DNA of 64,000 bases, taken from Myxococcota bacterium (lineage in GTDB: Bacteria > Myxococcota > B64-G9). Shown here in pieces: positions 25,696 to 36,354 of this stretch. The notes under the pieces were generated by a model. The model saw only the letters and a list, made by a program, of their open reading frames with translations, was not told where the DNA came from and made no database searches. Positions within the stretch are counted from its first letter, which is position 1. Every line of letters begins with the position of its first letter. Made by a program: the position numbers and the translations under genes. The stretch covers positions 1 to 64,000 of the forward strand of contig JAKLGA010000013.1 in the NCBI GenBank assembly GCA_022710975.1, written 5' to 3'.

Positions 25696-25758
25696 CCCTC
25701 GTTTGACTCCCGTTCCCCGCGGGGCTATTCCAGGGTGGCGACCAACCCGGAGGACCTC

Positions 25759-27279
25759 ATGCGCATCGGCTTCGACAACGAGCGTTACCTGGCACGGCAG
25801 AGCGAGGCCATCCTGCAGCGGGTGGGCGAGTTCGGCGACAAGCTCTACCTCGAGTTCGGCGGCAAGCTGGTGTTCGACTACCACGCCGCGCGGGTGCTGC
25901 CCGGGTACGACCCGAACGTGAAGATGCGCCTGCTGAAGCTGCTCAAGGACAAGATCGAGATCGTCTTCTGCGTCAGCGCCCGGGACATCGAGCGCGGGCG
26001 CATCCGCGGCGACTTCGGCATGACCTACGACATGGCCACGCTGAAGACGCTCGACGATCTGCGCGACGAGGGGCTGCCGGTGGCGGCCGTGACCATCAAC
26101 CGCTTCTCCGGCGAGACGGCCGCGCTCAAGCTCAAGACCAAGGTGGAGCGGCGCGGGGTGCGCGTGTACACCCAGGGCGAGATCGAGGGCTACCCCAACG
26201 ACCTCGATCTGATCGTGTCCGACGAGGGCTACGGCAAGAACGCCTACATCGAGACCGCCAAGCCCGTGGTGGTGATCACCGGGGCCGGCCCGGGCAGCGG
26301 CAAGATGGCCACCGGGCTATCGCAGCTCTACCACGACCAGCGCGCCGGGCGGCAGGCGGGCTTCGCCAAGTTCGAGACCTTCCCCATCTGGTGCCTGGCC
26401 GTGGACCACCCGGTCAACCTCGCCTACGAGGCGGCCACCGCGGATCTGGGCGACTTCAACATGGTCGATCCCTTCCACCTGACGGCCTACGGGGTGACCG
26501 CGGTCAACTACAACCGCGACGTGGAGAACTTCCCGATCCTGCAGTCCATCGTCGGCCGCATCCTGGGCGGGGGCGGGCGCATGCCACACTACCAGTCGCC
26601 CACCGACATGGGGGTCAACCGGGCCGCCGACGGCATCGTCGACGACGGGGTGGTGCGCGAGGCCGCCCGCCAGGAGATCATCCGGCGCTACTACCGCCAC
26701 CACTGGGAGCACACCGTGGGGGTGGAGGAGAAGAGCTCCCTGGAGCGGGTCAAGCGGCTGCTGGGGCGGGTGGGGGCGAAGCCCGAGGACCGCAGGGTGG
26801 TGCCGCCGGCCCGCGACGCGGCCCGCCAGGCCGAGGCGCACGGCAAGGGCCACCTGGGGGTCTACTGCGGCGCGGCCATCGAGCTGCCCACGGGGGCCGT
26901 GGTCAGCGGCAAGAACTCGCCGCTCATGCACTCGGGCTCGGCCGCGGTGCTGAACGCCATCAAGACGCTGGCCGGCATCCCCGACAGCATCGATCTCCTG
27001 CCCCCGGCCATCGTGCGGGATCTCGCCCACCTCAAGCAGGAGGCGCTCGGCCAGGTGGCCTAGAGCCTGGACGTGAGCGAGCTGCTGATCGCGCTGGCGG
27101 TGTCCGCCAACAGCAACCCGGCCGCCGGGGCCGGGCTGAAGGCCCTGCGCAGCCTGCGCGGCTGCGAGATGCACATGACCCACATCCCCACCCAGGGCGA
27201 CCAGGTCGGCATCCGCCGCCTCGGGTTGAACCTCACCACCGACGCCGAACAGACCCCTGGCGGCTACTTCCTGCGCTGA
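25759..27279 (+). pseudogene. DUF1846 family protein interrupted by an in-frame TAG
   Basis: The reading frame matches DUF1846 from IGFDNERYLARQSE through LYLEFGGKLVFDYHAARVLP, GPGSGKMATGLSQLYHDQ, FETFPIWCLAVDHPVNLAYE and SPTDMGVN. It stops at TAG (27061-27063) after 434 codons. The same frame continues after the stop as SLDVSELLIALAVSANSNP...GCEMHMTHI...RRLGLNLTTDA and ends at 27279. That tail is the expected C-terminus of the family, and the joined product would be 506 aa, the usual family length. The ATG at 25759 has GGAGGACCTC ahead of it. Possible causes are a nonsense mutation, stop readthrough or a base error. TAG ends other genes here normally. Confidence 0.8.
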
Positions 27280-27292
27280 GCGCCCCGGCAGG

Positions 27293-27808
27293 TCAGGGCC
27301 GGACCTCGAGCTCGACGCTGGCCGCGCGGCAGCCGGGCGGCGGGCGGTCCGGGGCGGCCACGGCCAGGCCGAGCGCGGCCTGGTCCGGGCAGGCCACGAG
27401 CTCCAGGCGGTTGTCGCCCGCCAGGAGCTGCGCCTGCGAGCTCACCCAGGCGGCCGGACCCGGGGTCGGCCCGTGCAGCAGGGGCTCGCAGCGCGCGCCG
27501 GTCGCGCCCGGGGAGCACAGGCGCATGGACAGGAAGGGCAGGTCCACGCCCGTCACCTGGAAGGCGGGCACGTCGCCGGCCAGGGCCAGCTCCGCGCCGA
27601 GCGGGCCGCCCGGGGACAGGAGGCGCCCGCCCCGGTTCAGGCGCAGCCCCACGCTCGCCCCGAGCCCGCCGGTGGCGCCCTCGAACATGGGCCGCAGGTG
27701 CGGCCAGGCGAAGCGCGCCCCGGCCCCGATGCCGATCACCAGCAGGATGGCGACCAGCCAGGTGGTGAGGCTCCAGGAGCCGGCGTCGCGCTTCGGGTTC
27801 TTCGCCAT
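27293..27808 (-). CDS. Single-pass membrane protein, unknown function
   Basis: A 171-residue protein. A short basic N-terminus (MAKNPKRDAGSW) is followed by one membrane segment, about residues 15-35 (TWLVAILLVIGIGAGARFAW). The remainder is a predicted periplasmic beta-rich domain with three cysteines. Its stop is 14 bp from the end of the convergent DUF1846 gene. The start is chosen at the ATG preceded by GGGCGGC; an upstream start would add a Pro/Gly-rich extension. Function unknown. Confidence 0.55.
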   Translation of the reverse strand: MAKNPKRDAGSWSLTTWLVAILLVIGIGAGARFAWPHLRPMFEGATGGLGASVGLRLNRGGRLLSPGGPLGAELALAGDVPAFQVTGVDLPFLSMRLCSPGATGARCEPLLHGPTPGPAAWVSSQAQLLAGDNRLELVACPDQAALGLAVAAPDRPPPGCRAASVELEVRP

Positions 27809-27857
27809 GCCGCCCAGGCTAGCCGAACCCGGCCCCCACGTCGAGGACAAGGAGAAG

Positions 27858-27950
27858 AGGAGTTGGCCGCGCTCCGCGCGGTGAGAACGTTAGGTGACCC
27901 TTCGTGTGTGGATCACTCAGGCATGCTTTAAGGGGTGGAGCCAGGAACGA
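27858..27950 (-). repeat. Inverted repeat flanking the DUF1846 segment, right copy (H')
   Basis: The inverse of 25600-25695. It carries GGCCGCGCTCCGCGCGG (hairpin), AACGTTAGGTGACCCTTCG, then CACTCAGGCATGCTTTAAGG and GGGTGG. Between the two copies lie only the broken DUF1846 gene and the single-pass membrane protein. Confidence 0.6.
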
Positions 27951-28130
27951 AAGGGGTGGAACCAGGAACTAGGAACTAGGAACAGTCTTTCACTTCGCAC
28001 GCCGCACCCAGCTTCGCTGGGCTGCTCCGCGTTCCCCTTCGGGGACTGCTCCACTTCGCTCACTTCGTTCGCTCGTTCCGCTGCGCTCGAGAGCCTCGCT
28101 CGCTCCGCTGCGCCGCACGCCGCACGATCT
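27950..28130. other. Repeat-rich intergenic stretch
   Basis: Contains AGGAACTAGGAACTAGGAAC direct repeats, CGCACGCCGCAC units and many short palindromes (TTCGCTCACTTCGTTCGCTC, TCCCCTTCGGGGA). I see no gene here. With the inverted repeat it makes a gap of more than 300 bp. Confidence 0.5.
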
Positions 28131-28655
28131 TCAATCCCGGAGCAGCTTGCGCAGGGCCGTCCACAGCCCGGCCGGGGAGTAGTAGAAGAAGGTCGCGTCG
28201 CCGAAGCTCACCAGGTCGCCGTCGCGCAGCTTCACCACCCGCATGGGGATGATGGTCGCGTCGTTCACCCGGGTGCCGTTGGTGGACTCGATGTCCTGGA
28301 TGGCCGGCCCGCCGCCGGCCGGGCCGGGCAGGAACAGCGCGTGCCGGGTGGAGACCGTCTCGTCCTGGATGACGACGTCGTTCTCCTCCGCGCGGCCGAT
28401 GGAGATCTGCGGGGCGCGCCGGGGCGCCGCCGGCCGCAGCTCGAACACGGTCGAGCGGTGATCGAGGCGCGCGCGGCTGTTGCGGGCGGAGAGCTGGTCC
28501 TCCTCGGCCAGCATGTGGGTGGGCGCGGCCTGGAAGGAGCGCTCCAGCAGCGGCAGCGCGGTGATCAGCACCGGCGCCGGGAGCTGCTGGCAGAAGGCCT
28601 CCTGGCCGAGGGCCGCGGCCGCGTCGATGTAGTCCTGGACGATGGTGGTGATCAT
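28131..28655 (-). CDS. FHA-domain protein
   Basis: A 174-residue cytoplasmic protein. The C-terminal half (about 80-160) is a forkhead-associated domain, which binds phosphothreonine peptides. It shows SIGRAEENDVVI, STRHALF, and IESTNGTRVND with the conserved Arg, Ser, His and Asn-Gly positions. The N-terminal 75 residues are a helical region of unknown role. The ATG overlaps the cyclase stop (ATGA), so the genes are coupled. The Ser/Thr kinases at 42-50 kb are potential partners, but no link is shown. Confidence 0.85.
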   Translation of the reverse strand: MITTIVQDYIDAAAALGQEAFCQQLPAPVLITALPLLERSFQAAPTHMLAEEDQLSARNSRARLDHRSTVFELRPAAPRRAPQISIGRAEENDVVIQDETVSTRHALFLPGPAGGGPAIQDIESTNGTRVNDATIIPMRVVKLRDGDLVSFGDATFFYYSPAGLWTALRKLLRD

Positions 28656-29311
28656 CGGCCGCCCCCGGGGTCGAGCGGGCCGCGCAGCACGGCCCGGGCC
28701 GGCGAGCCGTCGCAGCCCGGCAGGCGCAGCGGCAGGCACCACAGCTCGTGGCGGCCCGGCGTCACCCCCCGCAGATCCAGGCACTCCAGCACGTAGATGG
28801 GCGGCTCCTGGGCCAGCAGCGCGCGGTGCACCGGGTAGTCCGGCGCGCCCCCGGCCTCGATGCTCAGGTAGTCGATGCCCACCAGGCGCACGCGGCTCTC
28901 GGCCCGCAGGAAGGCCGCCCCCTCGGCCGTGAGCGCGGCGTGGTCCTCGGCCCAGGTGGCGGGCAGCAGGTCCTCGTTCAGCGTGCGCAAGAGCAGCCGC
29001 TCCGCCTCGCCCAGCCGGGCCCGGCGCAGGAAGTCCGCGCCGATGCGCTTGCCCGCCGGCCGGGCGTCGAGCACCAGGGCCTGGCCGCACAGCGCCGCGG
29101 GCGGGATCAGGTCCACGCCCGGGCCGCCCGGCACGAAGTGGGCCGGGGCGTCCAGGTGGGTGCCGGTGTGGCTGGAGAGCGACAGGGCCTCCAGCGCGTA
29201 GCCGTCCTGCTCGACCCGCGCCACGCGCGTGCGGGTGAAGGGCGGGTTGCCCGGGTAGGTCAGCAGGCCGGCCGCGAGCGGCCAGGAGATGTCCCGGAGG
29301 GTCGGTGGCAT
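28652..29311 (-). CDS. Cyclase/kynurenine formamidase-like hydrolase
   Basis: A 219-residue member of the metal-dependent cyclase family, which includes arylformamidase KynB. The zinc-binding signature SSHTGTHLDAPAHFV (about residues 47-61) and the later GIDYLSIEAGG motif are present. These enzymes hydrolyse amide or ester bonds. Whether this one acts on N-formylkynurenine cannot be told: no other kynurenine-pathway gene is near. It begins MPPTLRDISWPL and precedes the FHA gene with a 4-bp overlap. Confidence 0.85.
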   Translation of the reverse strand: MPPTLRDISWPLAAGLLTYPGNPPFTRTRVARVEQDGYALEALSLSSHTGTHLDAPAHFVPGGPGVDLIPPAALCGQALVLDARPAGKRIGADFLRRARLGEAERLLLRTLNEDLLPATWAEDHAALTAEGAAFLRAESRVRLVGIDYLSIEAGGAPDYPVHRALLAQEPPIYVLECLDLRGVTPGRHELWCLPLRLPGCDGSPARAVLRGPLDPGGGR

Positions 29312-29351
29312 GGGTGCGGTGCGGCCGAGAGGCTCTCTCCCTGCGCCGGCC

Positions 29352-29783
29352 TCACGGGGCGGTGTAGAAGTTGATCACGTAGCTGCGCACGGTGGGGTTG
29401 CCGCTGGTGTCGTCGATGCCCGAGTCGATGTCCAGCACGTGGTTGAGGCCGCCCGTGAGGGCGCGCTGCGGGGTGGCGGTGACCACCTCCAGGCGGGCGC
29501 CGAGCGTCACCGGCACGCTCTCGCCGGGGTTCTCGCGCACCACGATCTTGTCCGTGGCCGTGTTCAGATCCATGGGCTCGTCGAAGTGGATGCGGAAGAT
29601 CGCGTCCACCGGGACGTCGTCCTGGATGGTGGTCTCCGAGCCGGACTTGGGCTCGATGGTGGAGATCACCACCTCGCCCTGGAGCACCTCGACCGAGCTG
29701 ACGCTGGGGTAGTTGACGTCGCCGCACGCGCCCAGGCCCGCGCCCAGCGCGAGCACCACCGCCGCCATGGCCAAGCTCTTCAT
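29352..29783 (-). CDS. Lipoprotein with an SbsA-type Ig-like (Big_5) domain
   Basis: A 143-residue predicted lipoprotein. The signal MKSLAMAAVVLALGAGLGAC ends at the lipid Cys. The mature domain resembles bacterial Ig-like Big_5: a STIEPKSGSE start, IFRIHFDEPMD strand, TDKIVVRENPGE and a terminal YVINFY strand. Such domains are structural surface modules. The start follows GGAGGTGGGCCC. It is upstream of the cyclase gene on the same strand, 40 bp away, so co-transcription is possible. Confidence 0.75.
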   Translation of the reverse strand: MKSLAMAAVVLALGAGLGACGDVNYPSVSSVEVLQGEVVISTIEPKSGSETTIQDDVPVDAIFRIHFDEPMDLNTATDKIVVRENPGESVPVTLGARLEVVTATPQRALTGGLNHVLDIDSGIDDTSGNPTVRSYVINFYTAP

Positions 29784-31343
29784 GGGCCCACCTCCGTGAG
29801 GGACTTCCCCGTTCGATGCGAGTCGAGCACAGGGCGCGGCCCCGGGTCAAGCCCGGCGACGGCCGGATTTTTGCCGCCCGGTCGGTTCCGGGCGATGATC
29901 CCCCCAGGGCGGGCATCCGCGGGAGGCACGGCGTTGGCCAGGCGTTACCTGATCGTCTCCGATCTCCACCTGTTCGACCCCGAGGATCACCCCGACGGCT
30001 GGATGGCCCACAAGAGCAGCCGCTACACCTTCGACCGCGAGTTCGCCGAGCTGCTGGCCGACTTCGGCGGCCGCGCCGGGGACGGGGACGAGCAGGTGCT
30101 GGTGCTCAACGGCGACGTGCTGGACTTCGACCTGGTGACCGCGGTGCCCGCCGAGCCGCCCTGGCCCGTGTCCCGCAGCGAGCGCAAGCGCGGCCTGCGC
30201 TCGACCGCGGTGAAGTCGGCCTGGAAGGCCGAGCGCATCCTGGCGGCCCACCCGGGCTTCGTCCAGGCCCTGGCCGGCGCGCTCGCGCGCGGCTGGCGGG
30301 TGGTGTACGTGCTGGGGAACCACGACCGGGAGCTGCACTTCGAGCCGGTCCGGGCCGTGCTGTGCCAGGCGCTGCGGGCGGCGGCCGGCGGCGAGCTCGA
30401 CCTCGCGCGGCTGCAGTTCGAGCCCTGGTTCTACTACCAGCCGGGCGAGGTGTACGTCGAGCACGGCGAGCAGTACGACTACTACAGCTCCTTCAAGAAT
30501 CCGCTGTGCCCCACGGTCGAGGGCCGCGAGGGGCCCATGCTGGCGCTGCCCATGGGCAACCTGTCGAACCGCTACCTGATGACCCAGATGGGCTTCTTCA
30601 ACCCCTTCGCCGCGGACTTCATCCTGGACCTGTTCTCCTACTTCTGGCACTGGCTGACGAAGTACGCCTTCTCGCGGCGCTCGCTGTTCTTTCCCTGGCT
30701 GTGGGGCAGCCTCGTGGTCATGGGGAAACTGCTGCACATCAAGAAGCGCCAGCTCGGCCAGCCGCGCACCTGCCCTGACAGCCTGGCCGCGGCCGGCCAG
30801 CGCTCCGGCCTGCCGGTCGAGGTGCTGGAGCGCCTGCTCGCCCTGCAGCAGCCGCCCATCACCAACCGCTTCTTCCGCGTGGCGCGCGAGTTCTGGATCG
30901 ACCGGCTGGTGCTGGCCCTGCTGATGGTGGGCGGCACCGTGGCGCTCGCCCTGGTGCCCATCCCGCTGTGGGTGAAGCTGATGGTGCCGCTGACCTGCTT
31001 CCCGCTCGTGTACCTGCTGTACGAGGCCCTGGCCCACGGCAAGACCATCTTCAGCATCGAGAGCGAGGCGCCCCTGGTGGCGCGCCAGATCTCCGCGCTG
31101 CTGCCGGCCCGCATCGTGAGCATGGGCCACGACCACGTGCCGCGCCTGCTGCCCATCGCCCGGGGCGTGGTGTTCGTGGACACCGGCACCTGGGCCCCGA
31201 TCCTGTCGGGCCGCGAGCCGGGCGGCCTGGCCTCGGGCTTCCGCAACTACCTCCGGGTGACCTTCGAGGGCGCGGACATCCGCGAGCTGGACTTCGGCTC
31301 CTGGATGGAGGCGCGGCCCGAGCCCAGGCGCCGAGGGCGGGGT

Positions 31344-32812
<1,469 letters not shown>

Positions 32813-32816
<4 letters not shown>

Positions 32817-33082
32817 GGCCGGACCGCCCTGTGCCCGCGCCAGACCCACCCGGCCAGGAACACCGCGGCCGCGGCGTAGGTGAGGTGCTCGAGGTGGTTG
32901 AACAGGTCGTGCGCCAGGAAGCCCTCGACGATGGTGGCGATCCAGGCGAGCAGCATCGAGCCGATGGCCGCCGTGAGCCAGCCCCAGCCCGGCAGCCGCC
33001 GCAGCCGGTCCCGGTTGAAGATCAGGAAGGCCGCCAGGGCGAGCCCGAGGATCAGCGTGACCAGCTCGGCGTGGGCGATCAT
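32813..33082 (-). CDS. Small three-helix membrane protein coupled to the histidine kinase
   Basis: An 89-residue protein with about three hydrophobic helices (ELVTLILGLALAAFLIF, LTAAIGSMLLAWIATIV, TYAAAAVFLAGWVW). Its stop overlaps the kinase start in an ATGA, implying co-translation and perhaps a sensor accessory role. The start follows GGAGGGGGAC; an upstream in-frame start would only add an Arg-rich, unlikely extension. Confidence 0.7.
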
Positions 33083-33193
33083 GTCCCCCTCCACCGGCGC
33101 GCGACGCCTGGCACCCATGCGCCGCGGCCGGGCGCGCCTGCGTTCCGCGCGCCGGGACCCATGGTAGCCGGATGGCCCCCGCCTGTACACCCC

Positions 33194-35329
33194 TCAGGTC
33201 GCGCCGAGCCCGAGCGTCACCTGCACCCGAGGCTGGTCGAAGCTGTCGGGCAGGTCCAGGGCCCACAGGGCCTCCTCCACGCAGCGGCGCAGGGGCGCGC
33301 CGGCCTGGTCGGGTTCGGGCAGGAACACGTCCACCAGCTCGTCCAGGGTGACCTCCAGGCTGACCGTCAGCCGGTCCTCCGCGGCCTCCCCCTGGAAGCA
33401 GTCCCGGGTGGCCTGCCGGGCCAGCCGGGTCAGCTCGCCCGTGAGATCGGGCTTCTTGCTGGCGCTGGCCGCGCCGACCGACACGCCGGCGGAGCCCCTG
33501 GCGCCCATGCCGCTCACGCCGCTTCGCTCCCCCCGCTCCAGGCCCTCCAGGGACGGCCGCGCGCCGGGCTCGATGCTCAGGTAGGAGGTCTGCGGCGAGA
33601 CCGCCCCGGCCGCGGTGGCCAGGCGGAGCTGGGCGAGCTCGTCCAGGTCGTCCACGAGCTCGCTGCCGATCACCAGGGCGGGCACCACCCGCTCGCTGAA
33701 GCGCGCCTCCGCGGGCACCACCCGGCTGAACGGCTCGGCCCACAGGCGGCCCTCGACCACCACGAAGTCCGGCGCGGAGCCGCTCAGCTCCATGTAGCGG
33801 AGCTGGGTGCCCTCGTCCAGGGTGGGGGGGACCTCCAGCCCCTCCAGCTCGATCTCTGCCCCGCGCTGCCGGCCGAGCACCCGGAACCCGTCCAGGCGCA
33901 CGGGCCGCACCAGCTCGAGGCTGGCCAGGGCGTAGTCCCTCCGGGTGCAGCCCTGGTCCAGCGTGGCCAGGATGCCACCGCGCGCGAGGGCCAGCGGGGC
34001 CAGCAAGGCGTCATCCTCCCGGCTCAGCTCGGCCTCGTCCCCCTCCTGGCCGGGCACGAGCTCGACCACGTGCAGCAGCGCCCGCTTGCCGAGCGGGGCC
34101 AGGGCCTGGTCCGACCAGGCGTCCTCGTAGCGGGTGCGCATGCGGCCGTCGGTCACGGCCACGATGCGCCTGGGTCCGCGCCGGCCGCGCAGCAGCTCCG
34201 CCGCCAGCCCGAGGCCCGCCTCCAGGTGGCTGCCGTTCTGGACCTCGAGCCGCCCGGGCACCGCGGCCGCCTGCTTCAGCGCGGCCTCCAGGCGCGGCGC
34301 CGGGGTGAAGGCCTGGTCGCCGACGAGCAGGCGCTCGGCCCGGCGGTGGAACAGCACCACCTCGAAGCGGGCGTCCGGCAGGTGCGCGGCGTAGGCCTCG
34401 ACGAGCTGCAGGGCGGCCAGCAGCCCCTCGCGCCGGAAGGATCTCGAGGCGTCCAGCACGAACACCACGCTGGCCCCCCGGGGCGCGGGCCGGAGCGGCA
34501 CCCCGGCGTCGATCTCCAGGCGCACGACCGCCCGCCCGTCGGCCAGACGGGAGAGCCCGTAGCGCGCGCCCAGGACGTCCACCGGAGGGGCCTCGAGCTC
34601 GAGGCGGGCCGCGCCCTCGGTCGGGCAGAGGGCCTCGTCCTCCTCGTCGCAGCCGTCCACGTCCTCCTGGCCGGGCCCATCCCCGGCGAGCTGCCGGCGG
34701 CCCAGCTCGAGGAGCGCGCCGGCGCGAGCCGGACGGCCGTCGACCTCGAGCCTCGCGCCTGGGCGGGCGCCCTCCAGGATCAGGCTGGGCCGCGCGAGCT
34801 CGGCCTGGCGCGCCACGGCCGGGTAGAACAGCACGTGCCGGCCGGCGCGGTAGGGCAGGGGCGCGAGCAGCGTGTACTCCACGACCGCCTCTCCGCCGGG
34901 CGGCACGGGGAACACCGACAGGCCGAGCTCGCCCGGCTCGATCCAGAACAGCAGGGCCGGATCGCGGGTCGGCCAGGGGCCGAAGCCGGTCAGCGACTCG
35001 TACACCACGGCCGCCATGCGGGACTCCATGAGCTGGCCCTCGTACCACTCCCGGGCCCCGCGGATGCGCAGACCCACGGCCGCGGCCCCGCGCGGCAGCT
35101 CGATGCGGAGCTCGGCCTGATCCGCCACGCGCCCGCAGTTCTGGAAGACGCGCTCCACCCGCAGGGTGGCCAGCCCCGGCTCGAACCGGGCGCGCACCAG
35201 GTGGCGCGTCTCCACGACCGGCTCGCCCCGGGTGGAGGTCAGGGTGTCTGCCCGGGCGGCCGGGGCCAGGGGGCCCAGGAACAGCAAGGACAGCAAGGAC
35301 GGGAATCGGAGATCGCCCAGGGATGGCAT
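33194..35329 (-). CDS. VIT and von Willebrand A domain surface protein
   Basis: A 711-residue exported protein. Signal MPSLGDLRFPSLLSLLFLGP. Residues about 35-150 look like a VIT domain (VVETRHLVRARFEPG, VFQNCG, ESRMAAVVYES). A VWA domain at about 285-450 has the metal-site SVVFVLDASRSF and VTDGRMR. The last 100 residues (DLTGELTRLARQATRDCF...) resemble an AgmX/PglI C-terminal module seen in myxobacterial surface proteins; that match is tentative. The ATG at 35329 follows GGAGGGCCGC. Probably cell-surface, adhesive or scaffolding. Confidence 0.8.
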   Translation of the reverse strand: MPSLGDLRFPSLLSLLFLGPLAPAARADTLTSTRGEPVVETRHLVRARFEPGLATLRVERVFQNCGRVADQAELRIELPRGAAAVGLRIRGAREWYEGQLMESRMAAVVYESLTGFGPWPTRDPALLFWIEPGELGLSVFPVPPGGEAVVEYTLLAPLPYRAGRHVLFYPAVARQAELARPSLILEGARPGARLEVDGRPARAGALLELGRRQLAGDGPGQEDVDGCDEEDEALCPTEGAARLELEAPPVDVLGARYGLSRLADGRAVVRLEIDAGVPLRPAPRGASVVFVLDASRSFRREGLLAALQLVEAYAAHLPDARFEVVLFHRRAERLLVGDQAFTPAPRLEAALKQAAAVPGRLEVQNGSHLEAGLGLAAELLRGRRGPRRIVAVTDGRMRTRYEDAWSDQALAPLGKRALLHVVELVPGQEGDEAELSREDDALLAPLALARGGILATLDQGCTRRDYALASLELVRPVRLDGFRVLGRQRGAEIELEGLEVPPTLDEGTQLRYMELSGSAPDFVVVEGRLWAEPFSRVVPAEARFSERVVPALVIGSELVDDLDELAQLRLATAAGAVSPQTSYLSIEPGARPSLEGLERGERSGVSGMGARGSAGVSVGAASASKKPDLTGELTRLARQATRDCFQGEAAEDRLTVSLEVTLDELVDVFLPEPDQAGAPLRRCVEEALWALDLPDSFDQPRVQVTLGLGAT

Positions 35330-35411
35330 GCGGCCCTCCAGGAGCAAGTGGATCACGCCGGTCGACGGAAGGCTTGGATGTCTTCGGGGCAGACAGGTTC
35401 CGGGCAGAGGC

Positions 35412-36323
35412 TCAGCGCCGGAGCATCCGGGTGAGCTCGGCCACCACCTGCGCCACGGGCGAGCGGCCCCAGGCGTAGCCGGCGATGCAGTCCAGGCCGC
35501 GGAGCTGGCCGAGGTCGAGCCCGTCCGCGTCCTCGTCGCGGAAGGTGCCGACCGAGATCCAGCCCGGCTCGCTCACCACCCCCACCCTGGCGCGGGCCTC
35601 CAGCTCGCACATGACCAGCTTGCGGTGGACCGGGTGCAGGGCGCGGGCGCTCTCGAGCAGCAGCAGGTCGGGGTGGGGGCGGGTGGCCTGGTCGGCGAGC
35701 GCCAGCAGCCGCGGCTCCTCGGCCTCGAGCGCCGCGGCCAGGCCGTCCAGGTCGCGCGTGAGCGCCGGGGGCTCCGCACCCGCGAGCAGCGCCCCGGCCA
35801 GCGCGGTGTACAGCGCCAGGCGCGCGGCCCCCCGCTCCACGCTGGCCTGATCCATGGCCCGGGCCAGACGCTGGCCCCGCGCGGACAGGCGGAAGCCGCG
35901 CCCCGGGGAGTCGACCGCGCGCGCGTCCTCGTCGGCCTCGGGGTAGGGGGGCTGCCCGCCGCCGAGCAGCTTCACCGCGCTCATCAGCCCGTCGAAGTCC
36001 GCGTGGGCCAGCAGGTGCTCGAAGGGGCCGAGCCGCGCGACCACGGGCGGGGTGATGAGCTCAGGGCAGGCGCGGGCCCGCCGCCGCGGCGCCAGCACGA
36101 AGCGCGGGTCGCGCTCGAAGGCCGTCCAGGCCGGGTGCTCGTGGTGATCGATCCAGGCCACCAGCCGCGCGCCGGCCCGCTCGATGAACGGGCGGGTGTG
36201 CAGCTCGTAGTTGTCCTTGTTGGCGAAGGCCACATCCACCAGCGCCAGGCGCCCTTCGGCGGGCACGGCGGGCAGCTCCCGCGGCGCCACCACCCAGCTC
36301 AGCCTGTCCACACCCTGACCCAT
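35412..36323 (-). CDS. DHH-family phosphoesterase-like protein
   Basis: A 303-residue cytoplasmic protein. It has the WIDHHEHPAW motif typical of DHH phosphoesterases and HADFDG later, both potential metal ligands. The usual N-terminal DxD is represented only by LALVDVAF, so activity is uncertain. The family cleaves phosphodiesters in nucleotides and inorganic polyphosphate. The ATG at 36323 is preceded by GGAGGGTGC. It lies 31 bp after the minus-strand lipoprotein gene at 36355 and may share its transcript. Confidence 0.7.
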   Translation of the reverse strand: MGQGVDRLSWVVAPRELPAVPAEGRLALVDVAFANKDNYELHTRPFIERAGARLVAWIDHHEHPAWTAFERDPRFVLAPRRRARACPELITPPVVARLGPFEHLLAHADFDGLMSAVKLLGGGQPPYPEADEDARAVDSPGRGFRLSARGQRLARAMDQASVERGAARLALYTALAGALLAGAEPPALTRDLDGLAAALEAEEPRLLALADQATRPHPDLLLLESARALHPVHRKLVMCELEARARVGVVSEPGWISVGTFRDEDADGLDLGQLRGLDCIAGYAWGRSPVAQVVAELTRMLRR

Positions 36324-36354
36324 GCACCCTCCGCGCGGACGGTGAGGAACGATC

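Noticed and set aside
27073-27279. Small independent 68-residue gene after the DUF1846 stop
   Set aside because: It is in the same frame as the upstream gene, lacks a ribosome site and matches the missing C-terminus of DUF1846, so it is treated as one interrupted gene.
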